From the NCBI GenBank assembly GCA_014649575.1, contig BMTH01000002.1, positions 500,423 through 564,422 of the forward strand: 64,000 nucleotides of DNA, given 5' to 3'. Positions 44,088 through 52,756 of the stretch are shown piece after piece. Every line of letters starts with the position of its first letter. The stretch's first letter is position 1. The translations under genes and the position numbers were made by a program. The notes under the pieces were generated by a model, which saw only the letters and a list, made by a program, of their open reading frames with translations, was not told the origin of the DNA and ran no database searches. Source of the DNA: Streptomyces griseoincarnatus. Its GTDB lineage: Bacteria > Actinomycetota > Actinomycetes > Streptomycetales > Streptomycetaceae.

Positions 44088-44393
44088 ATGCGATACCGGC
44101 TCACGTTCGTCGCCGGAGCCGTCCTGGGCTACGTGCTGGGCACGAAAGCCGGGCGGGAGCGCTACGAGCAGATGAAGAGGTCAGCGCTCCAGCTGGCGCA
44201 GAACCCCGCGGTGCGCAACACCGCGGAGTCCGCGGCCCAGCAGAGCCGTGAGTTCGCCGACAAGGCGTACCACGTGATGAGCGACAAGGTCGGCGACCGT
44301 GTGCCCGACTCGGTCGCGCAGCGGGTCCACGCCCTGCGGGAGCGCACCGCCCACGGCCCGGCCGAGGACGACTGGGGCACGAGCAACACCTGA
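44088..44393 (+). CDS. YtxH-like small protein
   Basis: 101 aa. A short hydrophobic N-terminal segment (LTFVAGAVLGYVLGTKAGRERYEQM) with the Gly-rich motif of YtxH-type proteins is followed by an amphipathic, highly charged helix to the C-terminus. Such proteins are membrane-associated and of unknown, often stress-related function. The ATG at 44088 has GGAAGGG about nine bases upstream. It lies 38 bases upstream of the sugar kinase in the same direction. Confidence 0.72.
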   Translation: MRYRLTFVAGAVLGYVLGTKAGRERYEQMKRSALQLAQNPAVRNTAESAAQQSREFADKAYHVMSDKVGDRVPDSVAQRVHALRERTAHGPAEDDWGTSNT

Positions 44394-44431
44394 CGGACAC
44401 CGCACCCCTCCCCATGCGGCAAAATCACCGT

Positions 44432-45883
44432 ATGGGGATAGTCGCCGGGTTGGACAGTGCGCCCGATTTCACTCGCGTCGTCGTCTGTGACACGGACACC
44501 GGGGCCGTGCTCAGGCAGGGGTACGCCCCGCACCCGGTGCAGGGTCCCGACACCGGCCGTTCCTCGGACGCCGACCCGCAGGCCTGGCTGCTGTCCCTGG
44601 GCGAGGCCGCGAGCGGCGGACTGCTGGAGGGCGTGCAGGCCATCGGGGTGTCCGCACAGGCGGGCGCGCTGGTCCCGCTGGACGCGCAGGGCGGCACGGT
44701 CCGCCCGGCGATGACGGGGGGCGACAAGCGCGCGCAGGTCGCGGCGGCCGATCTGGTCGACGCGCTCGGCGGGCGCGAGGCGTGGGCGCAGGCCGTGGGC
44801 TGTGTGCCGGGCGCCGCGCAGCCGGTGACGAAGCTGCGCTGGATGGCCCGTACCGAACCGGAGAACGCGGCCCGCACCGCGGTGCTGCTCCAGGCGCACG
44901 ACTGGCTGGTGTGGCAGCTGCTGGGCCGGCCTGTGCGCCGGACCACCGACCGGGGCGGCGCCTCCGGCACCGGCTACTGGGCCGCGGCGACCGGCGGTTA
45001 CCGGCCCGACCTGGTGGAATTGGCGCTCGGTCACCAGGCGATGCTCCCCGAGGTGATCGGCCCGGCCGAGGCGGCCGGCACCACCCCCGAGGGGCTGATG
45101 ATCTCCGCCGGCACGGCGGACACCATGGCGGCGGCGTTCGGGCTCGGCATCGGGCTGGGCGACGCGGTGGTGTCGATGGGCGCGTCCGGCTCGGTGATGG
45201 CCGTACACCCCGAGCCGCTCGTCGACCGGGGCGGCTCGATCACGTCGCTGGCCGACGCGACCGGTATGCATCTGCCCGTCGTCACCACGCTGAACGCGGT
45301 ACGGGCGCTGCGCGGCACCGCGGAGCTGCTGGGGCTGCCGGACCTGGAGAGCCTGTCCGACCTGGCGATGAAGTCGACGCCGGGTGCGCACGGGCTGGTG
45401 CTGCTGCCCTACCTGGAGGGCGAGCGCACCCCGAACCTGCCGCACACCGCCGGGACCCTCGCGGGGCTGCGGCGGGAGTCGATGAAGCCGGAGCACCTGG
45501 CGCGGGCGGCGTTCGAGGGGATGCTGTGCGGGCTCGCGGACGCGCTGGACGTGCTGCGCGGGCGGGGCGTGGAGGTGCGGCGGGTGTTCCTGCTCGGGTC
45601 CGCGGCCGAACTGCCCGCCGTGCAGGCGGCGGCGCCCGCGCTGTTCGGGGCGCAGGTGGTCGTGCCGCAGCCCGCGGACTACGCGGCGACGGGCGCGGCC
45701 CGGCAGGCGGCCTGGGCGCTAGGCGTCTCGCAGGGCACCCTCGATCCGCGGACCCCGCCGGTGTGGCCGGGTCCGGTGGCGCAGGTGCTGGACCCGGGCG
45801 AGGAGCTGGCGGTGGGTCAGGCCGTGCGCCAGCAGTACGTGGCGGTGCGTGAGCAGACGCATCCGGGGGCGTTCCAGCAGTAG
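44432..45883 (+). CDS. FGGY-family carbohydrate kinase (xylulokinase-like)
   Basis: 483 aa. The two-domain FGGY fold shows VAGLDSAPDFTRVVV (phosphate 1), a central GGASGTGYWA and the ISAGTADTMAAAFG hinge region. The FGGY signature region near LPYLEGERTPNLP and the C-terminal FLLGSAAELPAVQ follow. The closest pattern is D-xylulose kinase, but the sugar cannot be fixed by eye, and the nucleotide loop DSAPD replaces the usual DxGT. I start it at the ATG at 44432; the in-frame ATG at 44414 also lacks a ribosome site. CAAAAT ends six bases before 44432, so the mRNA may be leaderless. Confidence 0.8.
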   Translation: MGIVAGLDSAPDFTRVVVCDTDTGAVLRQGYAPHPVQGPDTGRSSDADPQAWLLSLGEAASGGLLEGVQAIGVSAQAGALVPLDAQGGTVRPAMTGGDKRAQVAAADLVDALGGREAWAQAVGCVPGAAQPVTKLRWMARTEPENAARTAVLLQAHDWLVWQLLGRPVRRTTDRGGASGTGYWAAATGGYRPDLVELALGHQAMLPEVIGPAEAAGTTPEGLMISAGTADTMAAAFGLGIGLGDAVVSMGASGSVMAVHPEPLVDRGGSITSLADATGMHLPVVTTLNAVRALRGTAELLGLPDLESLSDLAMKSTPGAHGLVLLPYLEGERTPNLPHTAGTLAGLRRESMKPEHLARAAFEGMLCGLADALDVLRGRGVEVRRVFLLGSAAELPAVQAAAPALFGAQVVVPQPADYAATGAARQAAWALGVSQGTLDPRTPPVWPGPVAQVLDPGEELAVGQAVRQQYVAVREQTHPGAFQQ

Positions 45884-46006
45884 GAGGGGGCGCGCGGGGA
45901 CGGCGCGCCGGGGCCCGTAAACGGGTTGAGGTAACGCCGGTGGAGTGTTCGACGATAGGGGCCACGGGCAACCACTGGCCCCGCCGTCCACTCCGAGAGA
46001 TGCAGC

Positions 46007-47740
46007 GTGCTCATACGACTTCTACGTGACCGTCTACGGCCCTACAAGAGATCCCTCTCCCTGCTGGTGCTCCTGCAGTTCCTGCAGACCTGCGCCACGC
46101 TCTACCTGCCCACGCTGAACGCGGACATCATCGACAACGGTGTCGTCCAGGGTGACACGGGTTACATCCTGGGCTACGGCGGACTGATGATCGGCATCTC
46201 GCTGGCGCAGGTCGTCTGCAACGTCGGCGCCGTGTACTACGGGGCCCGGACCGCGGCGGCCCTGGGGCGGGACCTGCGCGCCGCGGTGTTCGACCGGGTG
46301 CAGTCCTTCTCCGCCCGTGAGGTCGGTCACTTCGGGGCGCCGTCGCTGATCACGCGGACGACGAACGACGTCCAGCAGATCCAGATGCTCACCCTGATGA
46401 CGTTCACCCTCATGGTGTCGGCGCCGATCATGTGCGTGGGCGGTGTGGTGCTGGCGCTCGGTCTGGACGTGCCGCTGTCCGGGGTGCTGGTCGCGGTGGT
46501 GCCCGTGCTGGGCGTCTGCGTGACACTGATCGTGCGCCGGCTGCGGCCGCTGTTCCGCACCATGCAGGAGCGCCTGGACACGGTGAACCGGGTGCTGCGC
46601 GAGCAGATCACCGGCAACCGGGTCATCCGCGCGTTCGTGCGGGACACGTACGAGCAGCGGCGGTTCCACGGGTCCAACACCGAGCTGACCGACGTGTCGC
46701 TGCGCGCCGGCAATCTCCTCGCGCTGATGTTCCCGGTGGTCATGACGGTGGTGAACCTGTCGTCGATCGCGGTGGTGTGGTTCGGCGCGCACCGCATCGA
46801 CAGCGGCGGGATGCAGATCGGCGACCTGACGGCGTTCCTCGCCTATCTGATGCAGATCGTCATGTCCGTGATGATGGCCACGTTCATGTTCATGATGGTG
46901 CCGCGCGCGGAGGTGTGCGCCGAGCGCGTCCAGGAGGTGCTGGACACCTCCTCGAGCGTGGTGCCGCCGGCCGCGCCCGTCACCGAGCTGCGCCGGCACG
47001 GACACCTGGAGATCCGGGGCGCGGGTTTCCGCTACCCGGGCGCCGAGGAGCCGGTGCTGCGGGCGGTCGACCTGGTGGCGCGGCCCGGCGAGGTCACCGC
47101 CGTCATCGGCTCCACCGGCAGCGGCAAGTCCACGCTGCTGGGGCTGGTGCCGCGGCTGTTCGACGCCACCGAGGGCGAGGTGCTGGTCGACGGGGTGCCG
47201 GTGGCGGACGTCGACCCGGCGCTGCTCGCCCGGACCGTCGGCCTGGTGCCGCAGAAGCCGTACCTCTTCGCGGGCACGGTGGCCACCAATCTGCGCTACG
47301 GCAATCCGGACGCCACGGACGAGGAGCTGTGGCACGCGCTGGAGGTGGCGCAGGGCAGGGACTTCGTGGAGCGGCTGGAGGGCGGGCTCGACGCACCGAT
47401 CGCGCAGGGCGGGACGAACGTCTCCGGCGGTCAGCGCCAGCGCCTGGCCATCGCCCGGACGTTGGTGCAGCGCCCGGAGATCTACCTCTTCGACGACTCC
47501 TTCTCCGCGCTCGACTACGCCACCGACGCGGCCCTGCGCGCGGCGCTCGCGCGGGAGACGGCCGAGGCGACGGTGGTGATCGTCGCCCAGCGGGTGGCGA
47601 CCATCCGGGACGCCGACCGGATCGTGGTGCTGGACGAGGGCCGGGTGGTCGGCGCCGGCCGGCACCACGAGCTGATGGCGGACAACGAGACCTACCGGGA
47701 GATCGTGCTCTCCCAGCTGACGGAAGCGGAGGCGGCCTGA
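46007..47740 (+). CDS. ABC exporter half-transporter (permease-ATPase fusion)
   Basis: 577 aa. Six transmembrane helices (about 15-310) precede a nucleotide-binding domain: Walker A GSTGSGKS (about 367-374), signature VSGGQRQRLA and Walker B YLFDDSFSALD. In Walker B the catalytic Glu after the Asp is replaced by Asp/Ser, as in the degenerate subunit of heterodimeric exporters. The next gene encodes the second half, whose Walker B is the canonical LDEATSSVD. The pair likely exports lipids or drugs. The GTG start has GAGAG upstream. The overlap with the next gene is one base (TGATG). Confidence 0.9.
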   Translation: MLIRLLRDRLRPYKRSLSLLVLLQFLQTCATLYLPTLNADIIDNGVVQGDTGYILGYGGLMIGISLAQVVCNVGAVYYGARTAAALGRDLRAAVFDRVQSFSAREVGHFGAPSLITRTTNDVQQIQMLTLMTFTLMVSAPIMCVGGVVLALGLDVPLSGVLVAVVPVLGVCVTLIVRRLRPLFRTMQERLDTVNRVLREQITGNRVIRAFVRDTYEQRRFHGSNTELTDVSLRAGNLLALMFPVVMTVVNLSSIAVVWFGAHRIDSGGMQIGDLTAFLAYLMQIVMSVMMATFMFMMVPRAEVCAERVQEVLDTSSSVVPPAAPVTELRRHGHLEIRGAGFRYPGAEEPVLRAVDLVARPGEVTAVIGSTGSGKSTLLGLVPRLFDATEGEVLVDGVPVADVDPALLARTVGLVPQKPYLFAGTVATNLRYGNPDATDEELWHALEVAQGRDFVERLEGGLDAPIAQGGTNVSGGQRQRLAIARTLVQRPEIYLFDDSFSALDYATDAALRAALARETAEATVVIVAQRVATIRDADRIVVLDEGRVVGAGRHHELMADNETYREIVLSQLTEAEAA

Positions 47741-49668
47741 TGGCGGGGCCAGGGGGCCGGATGACGGCGGGGGTCGCTCCCGGCCAGCGGTCGATCGACT
47801 TCACGGGGTCCGGCAAGCGGCTGCTCGGCCGCTTCGGACCGGAACGCCTCACCATGTACGGGCTGCTGGCCTGTCTCGTGCTGAGCGTGGGGCTCAGCGT
47901 GGTCGGGCCGAAGATCCTGGGGCGGGCCACCGACCTGGTGTTCGCGGGCATCGTCGGCCGTGACATGCCGGAGGGCGCCACCAAGGAGCAGGTGTTGGAG
48001 TCGATGCGGGCCCGCGGCGACGACCAGGTCGCCGACATGCTGCGCTCCACGGACTTCACCCCGGGCCAGGGCATCGACTTCACCGCGGTGGGGCATGTGC
48101 TGCTGCTGGCGCTGGCCGTGTTCGGCGCGGCGGGGCTGCTGATGGCGGTGGCGACGCGGCTGGTGAACCGGGCCGTGAACCGCACCATGTTCCGGATGCG
48201 CGAGGACGTGCAGACGAAGCTGTCGCGGCTGCCGCTGTCGTACTTCGACAAGCGGCAGCGCGGTGAGGTGCTGAGCCGGGCCACCAACGACATCGACAAC
48301 ATCGGGCAGACGCTCCAGCAGTCGATGGGCCAGCTGATCAACTCGCTGCTCACCATCATCGGCGTGCTGGCGATGATGTTCTACGTCTCCTGGATCCTGG
48401 CGCTGGTCGCGCTGGTGACGGTGCCGCTGTCGTTCGTGGTCGCCACGCGGGTCGGGAAGCGGTCGCAGCCGCACTTCGTGCAGCAGTGGCGCTCCACCGG
48501 CACGCTCAACGCGCACGTCGAGGAGATGTACACCGGGCACGCCCTGGTGAAGGTGTTCGGGCGCCAGGAGGAGTCCGCGCGGAAGTTCGCCGAGGAGAAC
48601 GAGGCGCTGTACGAGGCCGGGTTCAAGGCGCAGTTCAACAGCGGGGTCATGCAGCCGCTGATGATGTGCGTGTCGAACCTCAACTACGTGCTGGTCGCCG
48701 TCGTCGGAGGTCTGCGGGTGGCGTCCGGGTCGCTGTCCATCGGGGACGTGCAGGCGTTCATCCAGTACTCGCGGCAGTTCTCGATGCCGCTGACGCAGGT
48801 CGCGTCGATGGCGAACCTGGTGCAGTCGGGCGTGGCCTCCGCCGAGCGCGTCTTCGAGGTGCTCGACGCGGAGGAGCAGGAGGCCGACCCGTCGCCCGCC
48901 GAACGTCCCGAGGAGCTGCGCGGGCGGGTGCAGCTGGAGCACGTGTCGTTCCGCTACGACCCGGAGAAGCCGCTGATCGAGGACCTGTCGCTGACGGTCG
49001 AACCGGGCCGCACGGTCGCCATCGTCGGCCCGACCGGCGCCGGCAAGACCACGCTGGTCAACCTGCTGATGCGGTTCTACGAGGTGTCCGGCGGGCGGAT
49101 CACCCTGGACGGCGTGGACATCGCGCGGATGACGCGGGACGAACTGCGCGCCGGGATCGGCATGGTGCTCCAGGACACCTGGCTGTTCGGCGGCACCATC
49201 GCGGAGAACATCGCGTACGGCGCGTCGCGCGAGGTCAGCCGGGAGGAGATCGAGGAGGCGGCCCGGGCCGCGCACGCCGACCGGTTCGTCCGCACCCTCC
49301 CGGACGGGTACGACACCGTCATCGACGACGAGGGCAGCGGGGTCAGCGCGGGCGAGAAGCAGCTCGTCACGATCGCGCGGGCGTTCCTGTCGGACCCGGT
49401 GATCCTGGTGCTGGACGAGGCGACCAGCTCCGTGGACACGCGCACGGAGGTGCTGATCCAGAAGGCCATGGCCCGGCTGGCGCACGGCCGTACGTCGTTC
49501 GTCATCGCGCACCGGCTGTCCACGATCCGCGACGCGGACACCATCCTGGTGATGGAGAACGGGTCCATCGTCGAACAGGGCGCGCACGACAAGCTGCTGG
49601 CGGCGGACGGGGCGTACGCCCGGCTGTACAAGGCGCAGTTCGCGCAGGCGGTCGCGGAGGTCGACTGA
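47740..49668 (+). CDS. ABC exporter half-transporter, catalytically intact partner
   Basis: 642 aa. An N-terminal extension (about 1-35) is followed by six helices; the first extracytoplasmic loop is long and acidic (about 70-125, ATKEQVLESMRARGDDQ). The nucleotide-binding domain has Walker A GPTGAGKT (about 430), signature VSAGEKQLVT and Walker B VILVLDEATSSVD. It pairs with the preceding subunit as a heterodimeric type IV exporter. An in-frame ATG at 47761 is an alternative start. A perfect hairpin follows the stop. Confidence 0.9.
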   Translation: MAGPGGRMTAGVAPGQRSIDFTGSGKRLLGRFGPERLTMYGLLACLVLSVGLSVVGPKILGRATDLVFAGIVGRDMPEGATKEQVLESMRARGDDQVADMLRSTDFTPGQGIDFTAVGHVLLLALAVFGAAGLLMAVATRLVNRAVNRTMFRMREDVQTKLSRLPLSYFDKRQRGEVLSRATNDIDNIGQTLQQSMGQLINSLLTIIGVLAMMFYVSWILALVALVTVPLSFVVATRVGKRSQPHFVQQWRSTGTLNAHVEEMYTGHALVKVFGRQEESARKFAEENEALYEAGFKAQFNSGVMQPLMMCVSNLNYVLVAVVGGLRVASGSLSIGDVQAFIQYSRQFSMPLTQVASMANLVQSGVASAERVFEVLDAEEQEADPSPAERPEELRGRVQLEHVSFRYDPEKPLIEDLSLTVEPGRTVAIVGPTGAGKTTLVNLLMRFYEVSGGRITLDGVDIARMTRDELRAGIGMVLQDTWLFGGTIAENIAYGASREVSREEIEEAARAAHADRFVRTLPDGYDTVIDDEGSGVSAGEKQLVTIARAFLSDPVILVLDEATSSVDTRTEVLIQKAMARLAHGRTSFVIAHRLSTIRDADTILVMENGSIVEQGAHDKLLAADGAYARLYKAQFAQAVAEVD

Positions 49669-49673
49669 GGCCA

Positions 49674-49711
49674 GGGGTGCCGGGGGGCAGGGACCGGCCC
49701 TCCGGCACCCC
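49674..49711. terminator. Bidirectional terminator between the ABC exporter and hrdA
   Basis: A perfect 10-bp stem (GGGGTGCCGG at 49674-49683, complement at 49702-49711) encloses a loop with a further small stem (AGGG/CCCT). It lies between two convergent stops, six bases from each. Confidence 0.8.
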
Positions 49712-49716
49712 GCCGA

Positions 49717-51045
49717 CTAGTCCAGGTAGCCGCGCAGTTGATCGGCGTAGGCGTGGTCGCGGAGCTTGTTGAGGGTCTTGGACTCGATCTGCCGTATCCG
49801 CTCGCGGGTCACCCCGAAGATGCGGCCGATCTCCTCCAGGGTGCGGGGTCTGCCGTCGACCAGGCCGTAGCGCAGCTGCACCACCTTGCGCTCGCGCTCC
49901 CCCAGGGTGGACAGCACCGCCTCCAGGTGCTGCCGCAGCAGCAGGAACGCCGCCGACTCCACGGGGCTGGCGGCGTCCCCGTCCTCGATGAGGTCGCCGA
50001 GCGCGACGTCGTCCTCCTCGCCCACGGGCGCGTGCAGCGACACCGGCTCCTGGGCCAGCCGCAGCACCTCGCCCACCCGCTCGGGCGGCAGGTCCAGCTG
50101 GGCGGCGACCTCCTGCGGCGTCGGCTCGTAGCCGCGCTCCTGGAGCATCCGCCGCTGCACCCGCACCACGCGGTTGATCAGCTCCACGACGTGCACCGGC
50201 ACCCGGATGGTGCGGGCCTGGTCGGCGAGGGCCCGGGACATGGCCTGCCGGATCCACCAGGTCGCGTACGTGGAGAACTTGAAGCCGCGCGCGTAGTCGA
50301 ACTTCTCGACGGCGCGGATCAGGCCGAGGTTGCCCTCCTGGACCAGGTCGAGCATGGTCAGCCCGCGCCCCACGTACCGCTTCGCCACGGACACCACGAG
50401 CCGCAGGTTCGCCTCGATCAGCCGGCGCTTGGCCATGCGGCCCATGACGACGAGCCGGTCCAGGTCGTGCGCGAGCCTGCTGTCCAGGTCGGGGGTGAGC
50501 CGCAGCTTCTCCTCGGCGAACAGCCCGGCCTCGACCCGGCGCGCGAGCTCCACCTCCTCGGCGGCGGTGAGCAGCGGGATGCGGCCGATCTCCCGCAGGT
50601 ACTGGCGGAACAGGTCGGAGGAGGGACCGCCGGTCTCCGGCCGCACCCGCGGGCCGACGGGCTCGGCCGGCTCCACGACGTCCGGCGGCTCGGCCTCGAC
50701 GGGGTCCACCGCCTGCGCGGGCGGCTCGGGACCGGTCCCGGGAGGCTGCCCGACGCGAATCTGCGCGGGCATCGCCACCAGCAGATCCGCGTCCGGCGCT
50801 GCGCCGACGACGTCGCTGTCGGTCTGGGTGAGGGTCTGGGTCTGCACGGGGGCGACCTCCAGGATGATCGCTGCCTGGGGGTGGGGCAGCGGTACTTCAG
50901 GGGCGGAGTCGACGGCCTCGCCGCTGTCCGTCCCGTACGCGATGAGCGGAACCGCGGGGGTGTGCGACCCGTCACCGACGGGCCGGCCGCGCTCCGAGGA
51001 CTCAGGCACCGCCCCCCAGTGTGGGGTACGACACATCGTCCCCAC
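49717..51045 (-). CDS. hrdA: Hrd-type principal-like RNA polymerase sigma factor (HrdA-like)
   Basis: 442 aa at most. Region 1.2 ([19 protein letters not shown]), region 2 ([38 protein letters not shown]), region 3 and region 4 ([21 protein letters not shown]) are complete and intact, so it recognises typical -10/-35 promoters. The N-terminal 110 residues are acidic and Pro-rich without clear region 1.1. The neighbourhood (ABC pair, then dnaG) suggests HrdA rather than HrdB, which has a much longer N-terminus. The start is uncertain: GTG at 51045, ATG at 51036 or GTG at 51009 are all in frame and none has a good ribosome site. Confidence 0.85.
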   Translation of the reverse strand: MGTMCRTPHWGAVPESSERGRPVGDGSHTPAVPLIAYGTDSGEAVDSAPEVPLPHPQAAIILEVAPVQTQTLTQTDSDVVGAAPDADLLVAMPAQIRVGQPPGTGPEPPAQAVDPVEAEPPDVVEPAEPVGPRVRPETGGPSSDLFRQYLREIGRIPLLTAAEEVELARRVEAGLFAEEKLRLTPDLDSRLAHDLDRLVVMGRMAKRRLIEANLRLVVSVAKRYVGRGLTMLDLVQEGNLGLIRAVEKFDYARGFKFSTYATWWIRQAMSRALADQARTIRVPVHVVELINRVVRVQRRMLQERGYEPTPQEVAAQLDLPPERVGEVLRLAQEPVSLHAPVGEEDDVALGDLIEDGDAASPVESAAFLLLRQHLEAVLSTLGERERKVVQLRYGLVDGRPRTLEEIGRIFGVTRERIRQIESKTLNKLRDHAYADQLRGYLD

Positions 51046-51147
51046 GAGGGGCGTGCGATGACTTTTTGCATCCGGCCGGTCACCGCGCGGTCATCCGCAG
51101 CACTTGACCGGATGTCGAACGCCCGTTTGATCTGGAACGATGTGCGG

Positions 51148-51768
51148 GTGTCCACCGCCTGGTACGAGAGTCATGTGACGGTCCGTTGCTCCGGTTCCGC
51201 CGAGCACGAGCGGCTGAGCCGCTGGTGCGCCGCGGCCGGTCTGAAGCTGACGCGCATCGTGCTGGCCCGGGGCCGGATGCGCGACCAGCCGATGCTCACC
51301 CTGACCGGCGCCCGCTCCTACGCCGAGGAGTCGGCGCGTGCGCGCGAGGTGGTGGTGCGGCTGCGCGCGGCGGGCTTCGAGCCGGTGCGGGTGAAGACCG
51401 AGTCGACGCCGTGGGCGCCGGAGGTCCCGGACGGGCCCTGCGGGGACGGACGGTACTTCGAGCACCACGTGAAGCTGCTGCTCGATGCGGACGCGGATCT
51501 GGCCGCGCTCGCCGCCCGGGTCGTGCCGCACGGCGCACATCTGTCGTGGAACGCCCGGCGGGCGCGGGCCGGGGCGCGGCACGAGCGCTTCGTCACCCAG
51601 CGCTGTCACGGAGTGGACGCGTCCGCCGCGGGCCGGGCGTTCGAGGCGCTGCTCGCGGAGCTGAGCGGTCACCATGTGCTCGACGTGGAGCGGGAGTTCG
51701 TGTTGTACGACAGTGATGTGACGGTGGACGAGGGCTGGCTTCCGAAGCCGGAGGGGGCACGGATATGA
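51148..51768 (+). CDS. Conserved hypothetical partner of an AbiEii-like protein
   Basis: 206 aa, soluble, with no family I recognise. Features are SHVTVRCSGSAEHERLSRWC at the start, a long charged helix in the first third, and a HVKLLLDADADLAALAARV segment in the middle. It may be two related alpha/beta halves. The start is uncertain: GTG at 51148 is chosen because a TTGACC (51104) and TTGATC (51127) pair would give transcription just upstream; ATG at 51112 is in frame. The TGA overlaps the next gene's ATG (ATGA), so the two are made as a pair. Confidence 0.65.
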   Translation: MSTAWYESHVTVRCSGSAEHERLSRWCAAAGLKLTRIVLARGRMRDQPMLTLTGARSYAEESARAREVVVRLRAAGFEPVRVKTESTPWAPEVPDGPCGDGRYFEHHVKLLLDADADLAALAARVVPHGAHLSWNARRARAGARHERFVTQRCHGVDASAAGRAFEALLAELSGHHVLDVEREFVLYDSDVTVDEGWLPKPEGARI

Positions 51769-52748
51769 GCGACTGGCGGCGGATGCTCGAGTCGGGCATG
51801 CCCGTTCCTCCGGGCGAGCTCGACGAGCGGACCCGGCAGGAGCAGCGACTGCCGCGCACCCTGCGGACCGTGCCGGCCGACGAGGTGGAGCAGCGGCTCG
51901 TCTTCGACCCGTCGGTGAAGCAGTACGACAACGCCTACCGGGCGACGGACCCCCGCTTCGGCGACCCCTCCCGGGGTGCGGACTGGCGGGCGGCCCGGCG
52001 TCGCGCCCTGGACCTGGTGCTCGCGGCGGTCGCCGGCTCCCCCTGGGCGCACGCGCTGGTGCTGCGCGGCAGCGTGCTGATGGCCGCGTGGTTCGGCGAC
52101 GCCGCCCGCGAGCCCGGTGACCTGGACTTCGTCGTCGTACCGCACACCTGGGACATCGACGACGGGCGGACGGACCGGATGCTCGAGGGGATCGCCGAGG
52201 TCGCGCGGGCGGGGGCGGAGGCGTACGGCGAGGGTGTGGGCATCTCGGCGGGGGGCGCGGTGGTCGAGGACATCTGGACCTACGACCGGGTGCCGGGGCG
52301 GCGCATGGTGCTGCCGTGGACGGCGCCCGGGCTCCCCGGCGGGCACGTGCAGCTGGACTTCGTCTTCAACGAGCGGCTTCCCGAGGAACCCGAGCCGGTG
52401 GAGCTGCCTGACGGCGCGGTCGTGTGGGCGGCGAGCCCGGGGCTGTCCCTGGCGTGGAAGCTGATGTGGCTGATCAACGACTCGTATGGCCAGGGCAAGG
52501 ACCTGTACGACGCGGTCCTGCTGGCAGAGCGGTGGCCGCTGCGCCGTGAGCTGCTGCACGAGGTGTTCCGGCTGGGCGGCGAATGGCCTTACCGGCGTGA
52601 GCACATCCTCCTGGAGGACGTGGTGGAGGCCGTCGCCTACGTGGAGTGGGATCACTTCGCCGTCGAGTACCCGCACCTCGCCGACTCCGGGGAGGATTTC
52701 GCCGGGCGGCTGGTGCGGGCGGTGTCGGGAGCGTTTTCGGAGGAGTGA
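51765..52748 (+). CDS. AbiEii/AbiGii-like nucleotidyltransferase domain protein
   Basis: 327 aa. The nucleotidyltransferase core is LVLRGSVLMAAWFG followed by REPGDLDFVVVP (about 105-130), the GS and DxD elements of AbiEii-type toxins. SLAWKLMWLIND and GKDLYDAVLLAERW (about 230-260) match the conserved C-terminal KxxDxxD region of the family. AbiEii toxins usually pair with an AbiEi antitoxin, but the overlapping upstream gene does not look like one. The position between hrdA and dnaG suggests a resident chromosomal gene, not an acquired defence island. Confidence 0.75.
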   Translation: MSDWRRMLESGMPVPPGELDERTRQEQRLPRTLRTVPADEVEQRLVFDPSVKQYDNAYRATDPRFGDPSRGADWRAARRRALDLVLAAVAGSPWAHALVLRGSVLMAAWFGDAAREPGDLDFVVVPHTWDIDDGRTDRMLEGIAEVARAGAEAYGEGVGISAGGAVVEDIWTYDRVPGRRMVLPWTAPGLPGGHVQLDFVFNERLPEEPEPVELPDGAVVWAASPGLSLAWKLMWLINDSYGQGKDLYDAVLLAERWPLRRELLHEVFRLGGEWPYRREHILLEDVVEAVAYVEWDHFAVEYPHLADSGEDFAGRLVRAVSGAFSEE

Positions 52749-52756
52749 GCGCGGCG

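Noticed and set aside
51765..52748. Acquired phage-defence island around the AbiEii-like gene
   Set aside because: No integrase, mobile element, AbiEi gene or base-composition change; flanked by conserved housekeeping genes.
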